A DNA stretch of 64,000 nt from Argyresthia goedartella (GCA_949825045.1 OX463813.1:1736001-1800000), one strand, 5' to 3'; counted from the first letter of the stretch, positions 1 to 11,235 are shown. Notes: a model not told the origin generated them from the letters alone. A program made the numbers and translations.

Positions 1-620
1 CCTCGAATACATCTCCAGATTTGACAAACCAATTGACATTATAATTCTGACAGAATTATGGACCGTTGATAATTGTATACCACCATCCATTGATCATGAC
101 CAAATCTTCTACAGCAAGGTCTTAACCAAAACGACGGTATTGTAGTATACGCCAAAGTAGGGCAATTGCATACTTCTAAATCTATTTATTGAATTCACAA
201 TTATCTGCTCTTACAGACCCCCCTGTTTTAGAAACCCATGCAAATATATTGATTCCTTAAGTACAAATCTTCAAAACATAAAAAGAAAAATATAATCCTA
301 ACTGGTGACATTAATATGAACACCATGCCAGAAAATATGGATTACTTTGCCGCTTAGCCTCATGGATTACCACGGGCTAAGACAGGGGATTAACCGCCCT
401 AAAGAAGACTAGAGAAGACTCCTGTATCGACCACTTTATGATTAAGTCCTCACATAAATGTCAAACCCTTGTGTTTGACCAATTCCCAGACCACTCCCCC
501 ATTTTACTACACATTGATAAGGCCCAAGCTACAAGAAATAAAACAGACTACAAGCATGTTACTATGGATATGGTATCTATAAAAAAACTGCATAATCAAG
601 GAGACATGGGAAAAACTCTA
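1..620 (+). pseudogene. LINE endonuclease remnant
   Basis: Translation in shifting frames gives landmarks of the exonuclease/endonuclease/phosphatase fold that LINEs use to nick target DNA. 'ILTELWT' lies near 49-72 (the metal-binding Glu block), 'LTGDINMN' near 299-322 (the GDFN-type block), and 'CIDHFMIKSS' near 423-450 (the block preceding the SDH motif). Stops and frameshifts separate the blocks. A short open stretch at 438-623 covers the last block. The N-terminus lies outside the window. Confidence 0.6.
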
Positions 621-1157
621 TGAAACTAAAGATACTGCCGTTGCAGCAGATATACTTATCAAACGTTTACAAACAATTGTCAGCGAGCACACATCCGTTT
701 CTAAAGTACCCAACAAGATTAAACCACTCTAGCCTTGAATTACAGTAGGCTTAGTAAAATCAATGAAAACCAGGGACAGACTTCATAAGAGGTCAAAAAA
801 TAGCCCTTCCAACGCATGTCTACGACAAGAATTTACATTCTACAGGAATACATGTAACAAGATTCTCAAAGTGGCAAAAAAGGAATACTATCAAATACAA
901 TTACGGAAATCATCAGGAAATGTAAAGAACACTTGGAAGGTTATAAAAGAGATCTGCAACCTTAACAAAATAAGGGCGCCGGCAAATGAACTTATAAAGC
1001 TAAAATAATCACTGGTGCAGTCTTTAAAAAATTCTTACTTTACCTCGGTGGGCAGGAACAAACCATACATAACGATGAGCAAACTGGAGTTGAATGACTC
1101 CGAACTCTCAAACCTAGCCAAGACAAAAAGAGCACCATTACCACCATTACCAACTCT

Positions 1158-2234
1158 ATGTCCCTCACACCAACCGATATAGTAGAGGTGAGAAATATAA
1201 TTCTAAAACTAAAAACCGATAGCGCCGCCGGCTGGGATAATATCACCACCAAATTACTCAATTGTGATTTATTATCAAAACTTCTAGCGAATCTCTGCAA
1301 CCTAAGTTTCTATACAGGAGTATTCCCCCCACCTTTCAAATTAGCCCTCGTTTGCCCCATATTTAAGTCAGGTGAAAAGAACCTGCCCACTAACTACAGG
1401 CCAATCTCATTACTCACGGCCTTATCTAAAGTACTCGAGAAGCTACTCAACAAGAAGCTGGTTCATTACCTAGAAAGCCACAACCTCCTTGCCGAAAACC
1501 AATATGGCTTCAGAGAGCAACGCTCGACCGAAGACACTGTTTTGAATCTAAACTCTAAAATAACAACGTATTAAGATAGAAAAGACAGGTGTGTGGGTGT
1601 GTTTCTTGACCTCCAAAAGGCTTTCGACACCGTATTGATCCCTATTCTTTTGACCAGACTCGAAAACTTGGGTATAAGAGGAATACCGCAGGCTTGGTTC
1701 AAGGACTACCTAACGTGCCGTCAACAGCGCGTAAAGTTGGGTAATTTTTCCAGTGAGAACGCTACATGCAGCTACGGAATTCCACAGGGCAGTACCCTGG
1801 GACCAACCCTCTTTTTTATCTACATTAACAGCCTCTTTACTATCGACATCAAGGGAGCGGATCTACTGATGTTTTCCGATGACACAGTGATTTGGTTTCA
1901 CGAAAAGTCCTGGGATAGCCTTAAACCAATAGTCGAAGTTGGACTCTGTGAAGTTACTGCTTGGCTTGATAATAGCCTTGTCACCCTGAATGCACAGAAA
2001 GCGAAGTACATTTGTTTCAGTATGACCAAGGCCAACACTCCCTTAGATGCTTTCCAGATACAGATACATATTTATCCTTGTAACCGCACGATGAGGCCAA
2101 ATACATGCAAATGCTTACATCTCAGTCGTGCAAACAGTATCAAGTATCTAGGAGTAACTATTGATGAGCATCTACGATGGGACGCAGGTATAGATATCAC
2201 AACAGCAAGTTGTGATATCTATAGCGGAAGTTGA
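1158..2234 (+). pseudogene. LINE reverse transcriptase, fingers and palm (family C)
   Basis: Two adjacent reading segments, 1158-1574 and 1593-2234, cover the reverse transcriptase core. The first contains 'NYRPISLLTALSKVLEKLL' and 'NQYGFREQRSTED'. The second contains 'FLDLQKAFDTV', 'GIPQGSTLGPTLFFIYINSL' and the catalytic block as 'MFSDDTVIWF', with Ser where Ala or Val is usual before the two Asp residues. A TAA near 1572-1574 separates the two. The second segment loses frame at a 15-bp inverted duplication (2189-2223). The enzyme normally primes reverse transcription at nicked genomic DNA; this copy cannot encode it. Confidence 0.8.
2189..2223. repeat. Perfect 15-bp inverted repeat with 5-nt loop
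   Basis: Arms 2189-2203 and 2209-2223 are exact reverse complements around the loop AGCAA. The repeat sits in the LINE reverse transcriptase exactly where the reading frame changes (the upstream frame ends at 2234, the downstream one is open from about 2212). This suggests the palindrome arose by copying a few bases in reverse. Confidence 0.85.
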
Positions 2235-2595
2235 TCTATATCTTCAGAAACTTTCGCACGGTGGCAGACAAAAAGCTACTACAGACATACAAAGCACTCT
2301 GCCAATGCGTGCTTGGCCACACTGGTCTATGGAACAAACGAATGTGAACTCAGAGAGGAAGATGTTTATTTATCAGTCCCTTCTGAGATACCACTGCAAG
2401 GCAGCATTGAGTCAACCCATTCAGGTTAAAAGAACTATCCGCTGTTTATTGATAATGCCCCATAGTACATTTGCGTGGAAACACTTTGACGCCATCGCAC
2501 CCAGATTATACACAACAATACTCCAGGCGGACAGACACAGGATTAACCTATCTAGACACCAGCTTAACCCGTCAAACGTCCTATGCGCTACATAA
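2212..2595 (+). pseudogene. LINE reverse transcriptase C-terminal remnant
   Basis: An open stretch of 127 codons follows the broken palm in another frame. It contains 'KATTDIQSTLPMRAWPHWSME' style sequence that matches the thumb and C-terminal region expected after the palm only in position and general composition. A natural stop at 2593-2595 falls just before a pair of 26-bp direct repeats, so it may be the original end of ORF2. Assignment rests mostly on context. Confidence 0.45.
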
Positions 2596-2646
2596 GCGCA
2601 TAACTTTTTTGGGCGGCTAGCGTCCTGTGCGCTGCATAAGCGCATA
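2578..2646. repeat. Pair of about 26-bp direct repeats
   Basis: Segments near 2578-2602 and 2621-2646 both read CGTCCT(A/G)TGCGCT(A/G)CA followed by TAAGCGCATA. Each contains a short internal inverted repeat (TGCGCT/AGCGCA). They lie just after the LINE RT remnant and may be part of its 3' untranslated region. Confidence 0.6.
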
Positions 2647-2689
2647 GAGAGTATTGCAAATTTCGACGTTTTATGAATATTCACCAAGT

Positions 2690-3695
2690 TTCAGAATGTT
2701 CCCGGAAGTAGTCTTAGATTATGAGTAGTTTAGTTGGCAAACGTGTGATATGATTGGAACTGACATTGAGACAGCCTATTTATCAAAATAAATAAAATAG
2801 GAAGCCATGTCGCCATTTTGGGCAGGCGACCGGCCGCAGACTTACATTTTATGTTGTCATTATTTATTTATTGTGAAGTAGTTACTGTGTTTTGTAATAA
2901 AATAATACATCTTATCGCTGGAGAAATTAATAGTGGTGATGTGAAAAATGGAAAATAGTGTAAGTTTTGTGTTTGGCCCGTAAGAACGAAATATAATTAG
3001 AGGTGTCAGTGTCAAATAATGGATTCTGCAAACAATCGAAGAAAAGCCTTATCAACTTTATTATCACATGTGAGTACTATACATCACAAGATAGGTAATT
3101 TCATAAACTTTATTATGGTACATAACATGTTAGGAAACTAATAAAATAACCTAACAAACTTATCAAATTCCTAACGCAAGTCGATTGAAAGTTTATTTTC
3201 GCCAGAACCTTGGACGCGTTAGGGTCCACGAGATTCGCTGTACAGGGACATTCCAGAGGTTAAAAAAATAATCATCAAGTGGCTTATGGTTCTAGATTAC
3301 GATGGCACCGAGGACCTTATGGTCAAGATAACCTGACTAGTCTTCCCTATTTACTTATTTGTTTATATAACTGTAACATTATCTACCTACCTAAACAACC
3401 ACAGAGTCGCCTGACGTAACTAGGTAGGTAACCTAGTAACGTCAGGCGACTCTTACAAAGCTGCTGGACCTAGCAGAATATTCTAAACAATGCTTTTCCT
3501 TATGACCACAAAGTAACAGGTCCAGACGCTGAGTCGACAGGCGGATGTTGTCGCGCCAGGCACCTAGAGTGCTCACAGCCTAGTTGATAAGTAGTTTGTA
3601 AGTTAGTCTTAGAGTTGGTGTAAAAGAAAATAGACGCTCTACATATAATTAAATTGAATTTTTTAAAACGTCCTCCGCCTACAAGATAACTTGAC
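2690..3695. other. Non-coding stretch upstream of the gypsy-like element; probable remains of its 5' LTR
   Basis: No ORF of note is present. The right end abuts a primer-binding-site-like sequence at 3696, so about 3200-3695 should hold the 5' LTR of the following retroelement. I could not match this stretch to sequence downstream of env, so I cannot give LTR borders. A 23-bp near-perfect palindrome lies at 3403-3453. Confidence 0.5.
3403..3453. repeat. Near-perfect 23-bp inverted repeat with 5-nt loop
   Basis: Arms 3403-3425 and 3431-3453 pair at 22 of 23 positions around the loop AGGTA. Each arm starts or ends with AGAGTCGCCTGACGT or its complement. The hairpin lies in non-coding sequence left of the gypsy-like element. 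Confidence 0.85.
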
Positions 3696-3713
3696 TGGCG
3701 CAGCCGGTAGGAT
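3696..3713 (+). promoter_or_regulatory. Putative tRNA primer-binding site of the gypsy-like element
   Basis: TGGCGCAGCCGGTAGGAT begins with TGG, the complement of the tRNA 3' CCA. It strongly resembles the tRNA-Ser-type primer sites of insect gypsy elements such as the 17.6/297 group. It lies about 300 bp before the first gag ATG (4003), a normal leader length. The match is from memory; aligning it to a lepidopteran tRNA-Ser would settle the primer. Confidence 0.6.
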
Positions 3714-4002
3714 TTCCGCGTCGCGTAAACTCAATTCAGTGAGCGTGACGAACATTTTAACGCGTCATAAACGGAAATCGAACCAAGTAGATCCACTTCA
3801 TGATTCCTGTCTACTTACTATTCCTATTCCGTTTTAGTTATAAGTATCTGAAAGTGTTCGGTAGGGTGTTTCTGACAATCGATTTGGCCCCAAACCATAT
3901 AACTCTTTTGTTAGACTTAGATTTTAAGTAAAATATTGTGATTGAAGGGTACTTTTATTAAATTGGAAAATAGAGTTACCTTCTCTTTATTAAATAACTA
4001 AA

Positions 4003-5190
4003 ATGGAAAATATTCCACAAATCCCGAGAGAACTAGCCGACGTCATCCCCAAATTCAACGGTGACGAAAAGCTATTAAATTTATTTAAAAGAAAATGTGA
4101 ATATTTGATCCGATGTTGCCGAGTAGAAGGGAACGCGGAACAAGACTTATACATATGTTATATGTTTTTCATGTAATAACGTCAAAATTAATAGGCAAAG
4201 CAGCTAGCCTTATCAGTGAACGCCAGGATTTAGGAACTTGGAACGCATTAAAACATGCTTTAGAGCAACATTTCGGTGATCCGCGGTCGGAGGAATGCAT
4301 TGACAAGACGCTCAAAATGAATAGCGGAGAGTCATATCTAGAATTCTGTAACCGAATACAGCATACTAGGAGTACATTGATTGCCAAAGTAAACGTGATC
4401 GAAGACGCGGCGCTCAGAGCTGGTAAAGTGATGATATACAACAACATGGCACTGAACGTGTTTCTGTATAACTTGCCCAAAGATTTGCTCCGCATTGTTA
4501 GGTTAAAGGGAGCTACTAGACTCGAAAATGCATTGAGAATTGTGTTAGAGGAAGTCAACTTTCTTTTTCAATACAACGCGCGAAATGAAATGACTAAGAC
4601 ACCAAACGTCACGTTACCTAGGCCCGTGGCTTTTTTACTCAGAACTCGCCACCACACAATTCTTTTAAGTTTGGTATTGCAAATAATGCACCTAGGCCAT
4701 TCCAAAAAAAACCACAATGGCAACCCAAATGGCAGTTTGGCATCCCCCAAAGTAAACTGCAACCTCCTGCAGCACCCCAAACAATTTGGATATAGACCCC
4801 AAATTCCACAACAACCTTCAGGCTACAGACCTCAATTCGGTTTTACGCCTCAAACTGGCTATCGCCCAACGCTGAACCAACAACCACAATTTGGATAAAG
4901 GCCTGCTCAGCAGAATTTTGGTTTCACACCACCAAAATAATTCGGCTTTAGGCCGCAGCCTAACCAATTTGGCTACAAGCCCCCAACTTAGTTTGGCTAT
5001 ACGCATCCCCAAAATGCATCAAGGCCCCCACAGCCAATAAAAACAGACGTCTCTATGCGTACCGTTAGACCGTCTGAGCTCAAGGTAAATGAATTAGAAC
5101 TGCAACAAAGTAACGAACAACAGTGTTATAGTGACGAGTGTGAATGGATACCAGTAGAGTTTGAAGGAATGAATGAACAATGATTGTCTG
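4003..5190 (+). pseudogene. gag: gag remnant with FG(Y/F)xP repeats
   Basis: The likely start is ATG 4003. The first frame ends at a double stop after about 50 codons and the coding signal moves to the frame open at 4113-4898. The N-terminal two thirds look like a retroviral-type capsid region, helical and charged, with 'LISERQDLGTWNALKHALEQHFGDP' style sequence. The last third (about 4770-5030) is a degenerate repeat rich in Gln, Pro, Phe and Gly built on FGYRPQ-type units, interrupted by stops. There is no CCHC zinc knuckle, as in other errantivirus Gags. Gag would form the particle shell. Confidence 0.7.
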
Positions 5191-6232
5191 ACGAAAATGT
5201 GCCTATAATGTATGACCACTATGAGTATGAGGGAGAACGATTCGGACAGAGTGATCACAATTTTTACGTCCTAACTACGAACAACAACCCGAAATGATAA
5301 AAATTTATTACAATGGAAACCTCAAGGTGCCCTATATATACAAACCCGAAATTTCAGCAAACTTTATGATTAATACGGGCTCAAACCCAATTTTTCATAA
5401 ACCCCGAAAAAAACCAAGCAGTACTTTCAAGACTATAAAAGGTTAGAACCCTTCGAAGTTATAAGTACTCACGCTAGCCGCCAACATAATGAGGTGATAG
5501 ATATCCATATGCTGCCAATATTCCAGTGCGAAGAAATGAGAAATGGTTCCACACATTTTATGTGTTTAACGTAGACCCTGACTATGACGGACTTATTGGA
5601 CTGGACCTATTAGAACAACTAGGTGCAAAAATTGACATGAAAACGCACACGTTGATGACAGATGCGACGTCTATACCTATCATCTGTAACAACTCAGACT
5701 ATACCATTACACTAGTACACAGGGAACTCTATCTTCAGTTACTTACAATTCTGTAAAGGAGTGAGAATGCCGAGTGCTTTAGTGAGATGTGAGAATGGCT
5801 ATGCTAGTTATTCAAAACAGTACGGACCAAGAGTATAAGATCACAGTAAAACAACCGTTAAAAGTAATAAAATTTACTAGTGAGACGTGCCAACTATTTA
5901 ACATCAAGGACGAGGAAATGTGTGACGTAGAAGAAGACGACTGGTTAGTGACTCAAACTCAAATTAGATCAGATGAATGAAGAGGAAAGAAAAGCCATCA
6001 ATAACTTATGCATGGAATATAAAGACATTATTTATTATGAAAAAATACCGCTATCTTTCACAAATAACATAAAACATCAAATCCGAACACTAAACGAAGA
6101 CCCAATTTTTATCAGGCCTAAAAGTAGAAAAAAAAATAAAAGACGATATTATTCAAGAGTCTTATTCTCCCTGGAGTGCCCCAGTACACTTAATCCCAAA
6201 AAAACCTGACGCGTCGAATGAAAAGAAATATT

Positions 6233-6279
6233 GTTCAGCTTTCTATAATCGACTGGTAGTCGATTATAGAAAGCTGAAC
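6233..6279. repeat. Perfect 22-bp inverted repeat with 3-nt loop inside reverse transcriptase
   Basis: Arms 6233-6254 and 6258-6279 are exact reverse complements with loop GGT. The right arm encodes the conserved 'VVDYRKLN' block of the gypsy reverse transcriptase. The left arm is an extra, reversed copy placed directly before it and breaks the frame. The direction of the event (left copied from right) is therefore clear. Confidence 0.9.
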
Positions 6280-8103
6280 GAATTAACAGTGGACGACAAA
6301 TATCCCTTGCCGAATATAACCGACCTTTTTGATAAACTGGGAAGAAGCTGTTAGTTTACCACCCTTGACCTGGCGAGCGGTTAACACCAAGTGGAAGTAG
6401 CTAAAGAAGACCAACCGAAGACAGCCTTTACTACTCAGACAGGTCACTTCGAATTTAGAAGTATGCCCTTCAGATTATACAGTACCAGCTACATTTTAGC
6501 GTGCTATTGACAACGTACTGCGTGGACTACAAGGCATCCATTGTCTTGTTTATTTAGACGACATAATCATCTATTCGTCAAGCCTACAATAACACTTACA
6601 GAAGCTACGTCTGGTCTTTGACCGACTACGCAAAACTAATCTCAAGGTACAATAAGACAAGTCTGACTTTCTACGAAAGGAGTTTCTGTACCTTGGACAC
6701 ACCATAACAAGCGAGGGGTTAAAATACAACGACGACAAAATTAAAGCCATCCTTGAATACCCGTTACCTCAAACGAAAACCGAGATAAAGTGTTTCCTCG
6801 GACTTATTGGCTATTATCGACGTTTCATCAAATATTTTGCCAAAATAACACAGCCCATGATAGCTAGACTAAAAAAAAAACGCGCTATACCCATCAGCGA
6901 TGAAAAATACACCGAAGCTTTTCAGAAATGCCAGGAGCTATTGGTTAATGCACCTATACTACAATATCCGGACCCCAATAAACCATTCATCTTGACCACA
7001 GATTCCTCTGAATTTGCAGTCAGCGCAATATTAAGCCAGGGACCAGTTGGATCAGATCTTTCAGTAGCCTATTCGAGCAAAACTCAAAATGACGCTGAAA
7101 CTTGGTACAGCACTACCGAAAAATAATTACGCGCCATAGTCTGGGCCGTCAAACTTTTCACAATCTATCTATACGGAAAGAAGTTTATTGTGGTTACTGA
7201 CCACAAGCCGCTACAATAGCTATAATCACTCCCTGACACCAATAGCAGGCTCACCCGTTGACGCTTAAGACTTGCCGAATATGATTTTCAAACAGTATAT
7301 AAAAAAGGGAAAATTAAATTCTAACGCAGACGCCTCGTCACGCATTAGACGACAACATTTCTACTAAAAGTAATGTGGACGAAGAAGAAGACAAAGTAAA
7401 GGAGATAAGAAAACTAACCAAGGAAATAGAAAAAAATGGTAAAGCTTCAAGAGAAAACGCTAGCACAAACTGCGGAAAATCCCATAACCCCCGAACGCCC
7501 TATGACAATAGATTCAGATACCGATAGGACACTTTTGTTAGGACAAATGGGGATCATACTCCATAGCAAGCCCATCCAGTGGTACTATCACAGCATCTGA
7601 GAAACCCTCAGAAACGGAAACCACTCACTCTGCCGAAGATACGGAATTGGTAGGAATCCCTATTCTGCAAGAAGCCGTCGACACTAAGCCCAATCAAATA
7701 TTAGTATTAACATGGTTAAATGATAAAATCTCAGTAAAAGACATCTCCAGAAAGAAACAAAGTTCACCTGCCAACCAACCGACGCGACTTAAAGAAACAG
7801 TTTCTTAAAGAGTTCATTAAAAACAAAACAAAATATTTTATCTATTTTGAGAACGATGAACATCGCATACAATTTACAGAAGCCGTAATCTTCCTTTTCA
7901 AAAAAGACCTTGTACAATTCTTTGAATGCACCAAACACGTAATCTATGTCGACGATGAAAACGAACAACTGGATATAGTAAAAAATACCATTGTGGAAAG
8001 ACATGTCATCGTGGCATTAGAGAAACCTTAGCGCACATTAAACGCACCTAATTTTGGTGTAATATGGATCGGATGATAGCGAGCACGATAAATTCATATT
8101 AAA

Positions 8104-8129
8104 TCTGTCGTATGATGAAGTACGACAGA
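8104..8129. repeat. 9-bp inverted repeat in the pol-integrase region
   Basis: TCTGTCGTA (8104-8112) and TACGACAGA (8121-8129) pair perfectly around an 8-nt loop. It is shorter than the other palindromes in the window and could be chance, but it lies in another disrupted part of the same element. Confidence 0.5.
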
Positions 8130-9211
8130 AATCCCATCAAACCTCAACTTCAATTAACCCAAACCCAGACCAAACCTCTAGAGGAGATATTTATCGATCT
8201 GTTTTCTATATAAGGTCGCTATCTAACTATAATAGATGCCTTCAGCAAAATAGGACAAGCCTTTGAAATCGCCAACCGCTCTCTGGTAAGAGCTCTTATA
8301 AAATACTTTTCCTTCTATGGCATACCCCTGAAAATCAGCTCAGATCCTGGATCTGAATTTAACAACTCATTAATGAAAGAACTCCTCTTACTACACAAAG
8401 TCGATCTATACATAGGCACCCCGAATAACCCTAACTCTATGGGTCTTATAGAGATTTCACTCTACCATAATAGAAATTTACAGGCTAGCCAAATACGAGC
8501 ATAAGTTCATAAATGCTGCATCGGTGATGATTTACGCCGTAATGGCATACAACTAAAGTAGCCATTCTACCACAGGTTTAACCCAATGTGAAGTCCTGCT
8601 AGTACACACAGATTCAAGACACGCTTTTGACGCTAATTTCGAAAAACAATACACCCAACAATTAGTTAAAGATCACGCTAAATGCACAAAATACCTTTAT
8701 AACCATCTAGCAGAACAGACCGCCAAGAAAAAGGAAAAAATAATTAGGAAAAGAGGGGGTGAAACAGGATTTCCAATAGAACCTGGTGATACAGTTTACG
8801 CAAAAGGTACAAATAAGCGCTCAAGTAAGGACAAACCCCGGTACTCACAAGCTTTATTTATAGGAGAAACCGATAGAAATATAGTCCCTATTCGAGTCGG
8901 TCACAGTGACACAAAAATACCAGTTAAGAATGTAAAACGTCCATTGCAGGCACCTGCTTATCCTGGCAGTGGCCATGGTGGTACGTCTCCACGCACTTCA
9001 ACTCCAGGCGTTAAATAATAACCCAGGCGTCCTGCCCGTTTAGTATGGCGTAGCGGTACTTAGCAACGACAACTGGATAATAGCAAAGACTCTGGACTTT
9101 TTCAATCAGTCACGGACGATTTGCAGACAAATGTAGCGAGGACATCGCAACGCAATAGGTTAGTTAGTTATTAAGAACTTAACTTAAGATTTAAGAATAC
9201 ATACAGATTTT

Positions 9212-10068
9212 ATGAAAAATATAGAAAAGCTTCAGCAAGTTGCACCAACCATCCGAGTGAAACGTGGACTCATTAATCCTATTGGTTCAATTATAAAAAT
9301 AATAACCGGGAACCTTGACAATGACGACGCTATTTGTTATGATCAAATTTTCAGCGAAGTAAAGACCAATCAAAATAAGATTAACCGCAAACTGACGTTG
9401 ATCACTGAAATGGTACATACTTTAGCAAATACCACATTTAAACTAAATGACGACCTCATTCAGATTAAATCAGCAATCAAAAGGGTAACCACTGAAGTGA
9501 GTGAAATCCTGAAAACGGAATATTTTAATCACCTTGGAAGTAAAATTATTAACACATACAACTTGTTGGTTCATAGATTCTAGATATACCACTGGTTAGT
9601 AAAGACACTTATATCTATTACAAACTCTTTCCTTTACCCGTATTATGCCAAAACCACACCATTGTTATCCTACCCAAATACCTTTACATCCTGGTAAAAG
9701 GATCAAAGATCAGACTGCTCACTCGACCATGCAAGGAAATTGAAGACTCCAGTTTTCTGTGTCTCGATGACGACACTTCTCACTACAAACAATACAACTG
9801 CATCAGCGAGCTTATGACGTATGTTGAAACCGTGACGTCATGTATTCAAGTTCCAGTTTCTATCGAAAATATGAAAATACAGTTGATCCAGCCCAACAGA
9901 TGGATACTTTACAGCAAAGAGGAAAGGTTTTTCTCGCGGACCTGCATCAACGAAGTGTTCAATCAGAAGATCCATGGAACCTACATATTTACACTCGACG
10001 ACACTTGCGAAGTTCACGTTGGAAATATCAGACTAAGATATTTCCAACGTCAAAATCCAGCTTTCTAG
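9212..10068 (+). pseudogene. env: env remnant, F-type fusion glycoprotein of an errantivirus-like element
   Basis: The segment open at 9212-9583 contains a basic, furin-type cleavage motif ending in KR at about residue 17-19. It is followed at once by a glycine- and isoleucine-rich stretch typical of the fusion peptide of gypsy-type Env and baculovirus F proteins, then a helical heptad-like region with 'INRKLTLITEMVHTL'. A second open stretch, 9814-10068, would be the C-terminal ectodomain. Frames differ and stops lie between 9583 and 9814. No transmembrane anchor is recognisable after the palindrome at 10016-10050. The break state means no functional envelope. Confidence 0.65.
10016..10050. 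repeat. Perfect 14-bp inverted repeat with 7-nt loop in env
   Basis: ACGTTGGAAATATC (10016-10029) and GATATTTCCAACGT (10037-10050) are exact reverse complements around AGACTAA. It lies at the end of the env remnant, shortly before its stop at 10066-10068. Confidence 0.85.
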
Positions 10069-10139
10069 GTCGTAGGACTTGAGAAAGTACCCTAAGAACT
10101 TTGATGATCATCAGAGAGTGAGTCAGTTAAGAAATCGAG

Positions 10140-10859
10140 GTATTTTAGATATCTATTAAAACTTTCTATGTATTTTAAATCTACTATTGACATCGTATCC
10201 CGAGAATTTAGTGTAACTGCTATATACCAAACCCAAGTTGTGAGGGTTCAAAATATCGACGAAGCGCTTCGAGAAAATATAGGTCTTCTCTTGCGCTTCT
10301 CTTGCTCGTCTTAGCGGGGCCACTCCTGGGCCCCGAAATACATTAATATACCTAATTTATTTACAAGTATTATCAATGTATATTTTGTATATGTATATAT
10401 ATTGACTAACGTGTAGAGTTTGTGAAGTTAAGGCTTGTAGAGTAAAGGCGTGTAGAGATAGAAGCTTGGCTCTATCTCTGATATGAGACCTGATAACTTT
10501 TTGATAGTGCGAGCCATATGGTCTCGTCTTGGCAAAATTTTACATGAAAATCATTTGGGTTAAATATTTATACTTCTTGATCCAAAACATTTTTACGCAC
10601 GAGTTGAAGTTATTGCAATAAAATTATTTATGAAGTTTGAAAGGGATTACGCGGTTAGTAAATATATATGAATATATGAGTAAAATCGTATTGTCAAGCA
10701 GTAAGTCTCTGAAGAATCAATTAAAAACTTACAATCGTTTCGAAAATCCAGTATCTTGATGTTATGTTTGTCGATCTAAAAAGTTGTACAGTCAAAGGAA
10801 ATATTAATAAAACTTTCTGTTGTAACATAGTCGGTGAAAGCCTTTCGTATTACATATAT
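10140..10859. other. Non-coding stretch right of the gypsy-like element
   Basis: AT-rich sequence without supported genes. The 3' LTR of the preceding element should begin here, but I found no convincing repeat of the sequence left of 3696. It includes a GC-rich patch near 10310-10340 (GCGGGGCC then GGGCCCCG) and a CTCTATCTCT run near 10470. Confidence 0.4.
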
Positions 10860-11235
10860 TTTCCTAGATAGGGTGGCAGAGACTCAGTATAGCAGTGCAT
10901 GTCAAAATAACCCGAGATTTCTCAGATGAGGTAGCAGAGGTAACTTCATATTATATTACGTGCCCACCTTCAATTGAATTTTTGACAACTATCACAAATT
11001 TTGACAGCTGTTAGTATTTTTGACAAGTGTCGGTATTTTTGACATTTGTCATTATTTTTGACGTGGTTCATTCTAATATCTCATAACTTGACATTGGGAG
11101 AATAGACTTCAACGGCAAAGTTAACGAAGATTCTTTTTATTGAATTACCTACCAAATTAGCAATCCCATCTGAGAAAACTCATATTATTGTGATATCCAC
11201 GGGTATACTGAGCCTCTGCCACCCCATCTGGGAAA
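10860..11235. mobile_element. MITE-like unit with 32-bp terminal inverted repeats
   Basis: Ends 10860-10891 and 11204-11235 are inverted copies matching at 29 of 32 positions, around a core GGGTGGCAGAG(A/G)CTCAGTATA. Weaker inverted similarity extends outward to about 10847 and 11248 and inward (CTCAGATG near 10920 and CATCTGAG near 11167). No ORF is present, so this fits a non-autonomous DNA transposon of about 376 bp. A target duplication was not clear. Confidence 0.7.
10978..11072. repeat. Five tandem copies of a 19-bp unit inside the MITE
   Basis: TTGAC recurs at 10982, 11001, 11020, 11039 and 11058, exactly 19 bp apart. The consensus is about TTTTTGACA(A/T)(G/T)TGTC(A/G)(G/T)TA. Units diverge mainly after TGACA. 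The minisatellite lies centrally in the inverted-repeat unit. Confidence 0.8.

Larger units (their letters stand above)
1..2690 (+). mobile_element. Jockey-group LINE, family C copy 1 (degenerate, enters from the left edge)
   Basis: The stretch carries, in order and on one strand, remnants of an apurinic-type endonuclease (about 1-450), a linker, and a reverse transcriptase (about 1158-2595). That is the ORF2 layout of Jockey/CR1-group non-LTR retrotransposons. Frames change repeatedly, so the copy is dead. The 3' part resembles the minus-strand LINE at 45140-47285: both have a palm-to-thumb segment with 'RANSIKYLG' followed by a Leu/Asp-rich stretch. No ORF1 is visible because the window opens inside the endonuclease. 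The 3' boundary is approximate, since I found no poly(A) or tail repeat. Confidence 0.75.
5290..9020 (+). pseudogene. pol: pol remnant: protease, reverse transcriptase, RNase H, integrase
   Basis: The blocks appear in the gypsy order. A protease-like 'FMINTGSN' lies at about 5360-5385, with Asn in place of the catalytic Asp. The reverse transcriptase spans about 5973-6850: 'VDYRKLNELTVDDKYPLP' follows the palindrome at 6233, and 'YLDDIIIYSS' is near 6550. RNase H starts at about 6857 with 'FILTTDSSEFAVSAILSQ' and continues with 'TDHKPLQ' near 7200. The integrase core runs about 8220-8600, with 'IDAFSKIGQAFEIA', 'SSDPGSEFNNSLMKELL' and 'TPNNPNSMGLIE'. At least a dozen stops and frame changes are visible, so no enzyme can be made. 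Confidence 0.8.
3696..10140 (+). mobile_element. Errantivirus-like Ty3/gypsy retroelement with env (degenerate)
   Basis: A primer site is followed by gag (4003-5190), protease, reverse transcriptase, RNase H and integrase remnants (5290-9020), and a third ORF with an envelope fusion-protein signature (9212-10068). This three-ORF order is that of insect errantiviruses (gypsy, 17.6, ZAM type). Every ORF carries multiple stops and frameshifts, plus inverted duplications at 6233, 8104 and 10016, so the copy is an old fossil. The 3' LTR was not recognised; the sequence near 10130 (AGTTAAGAAATCG after a purine-rich tract) is a possible start. Confidence 0.8.

Noticed and set aside
5973..6209. Separate small gene
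   Set aside because: It is the first part of the gypsy reverse transcriptase, ended by the inverted duplication downstream.
3200..10860. LTR pair of the errantivirus-like element
   Set aside because: No convincing repeat between the sequence left of the primer site and the sequence right of env could be found by eye, so borders were not claimed.
10978..11072. CRISPR-like array
   Set aside because: The 19-bp units are contiguous without unique spacers and lie in a eukaryotic MITE.
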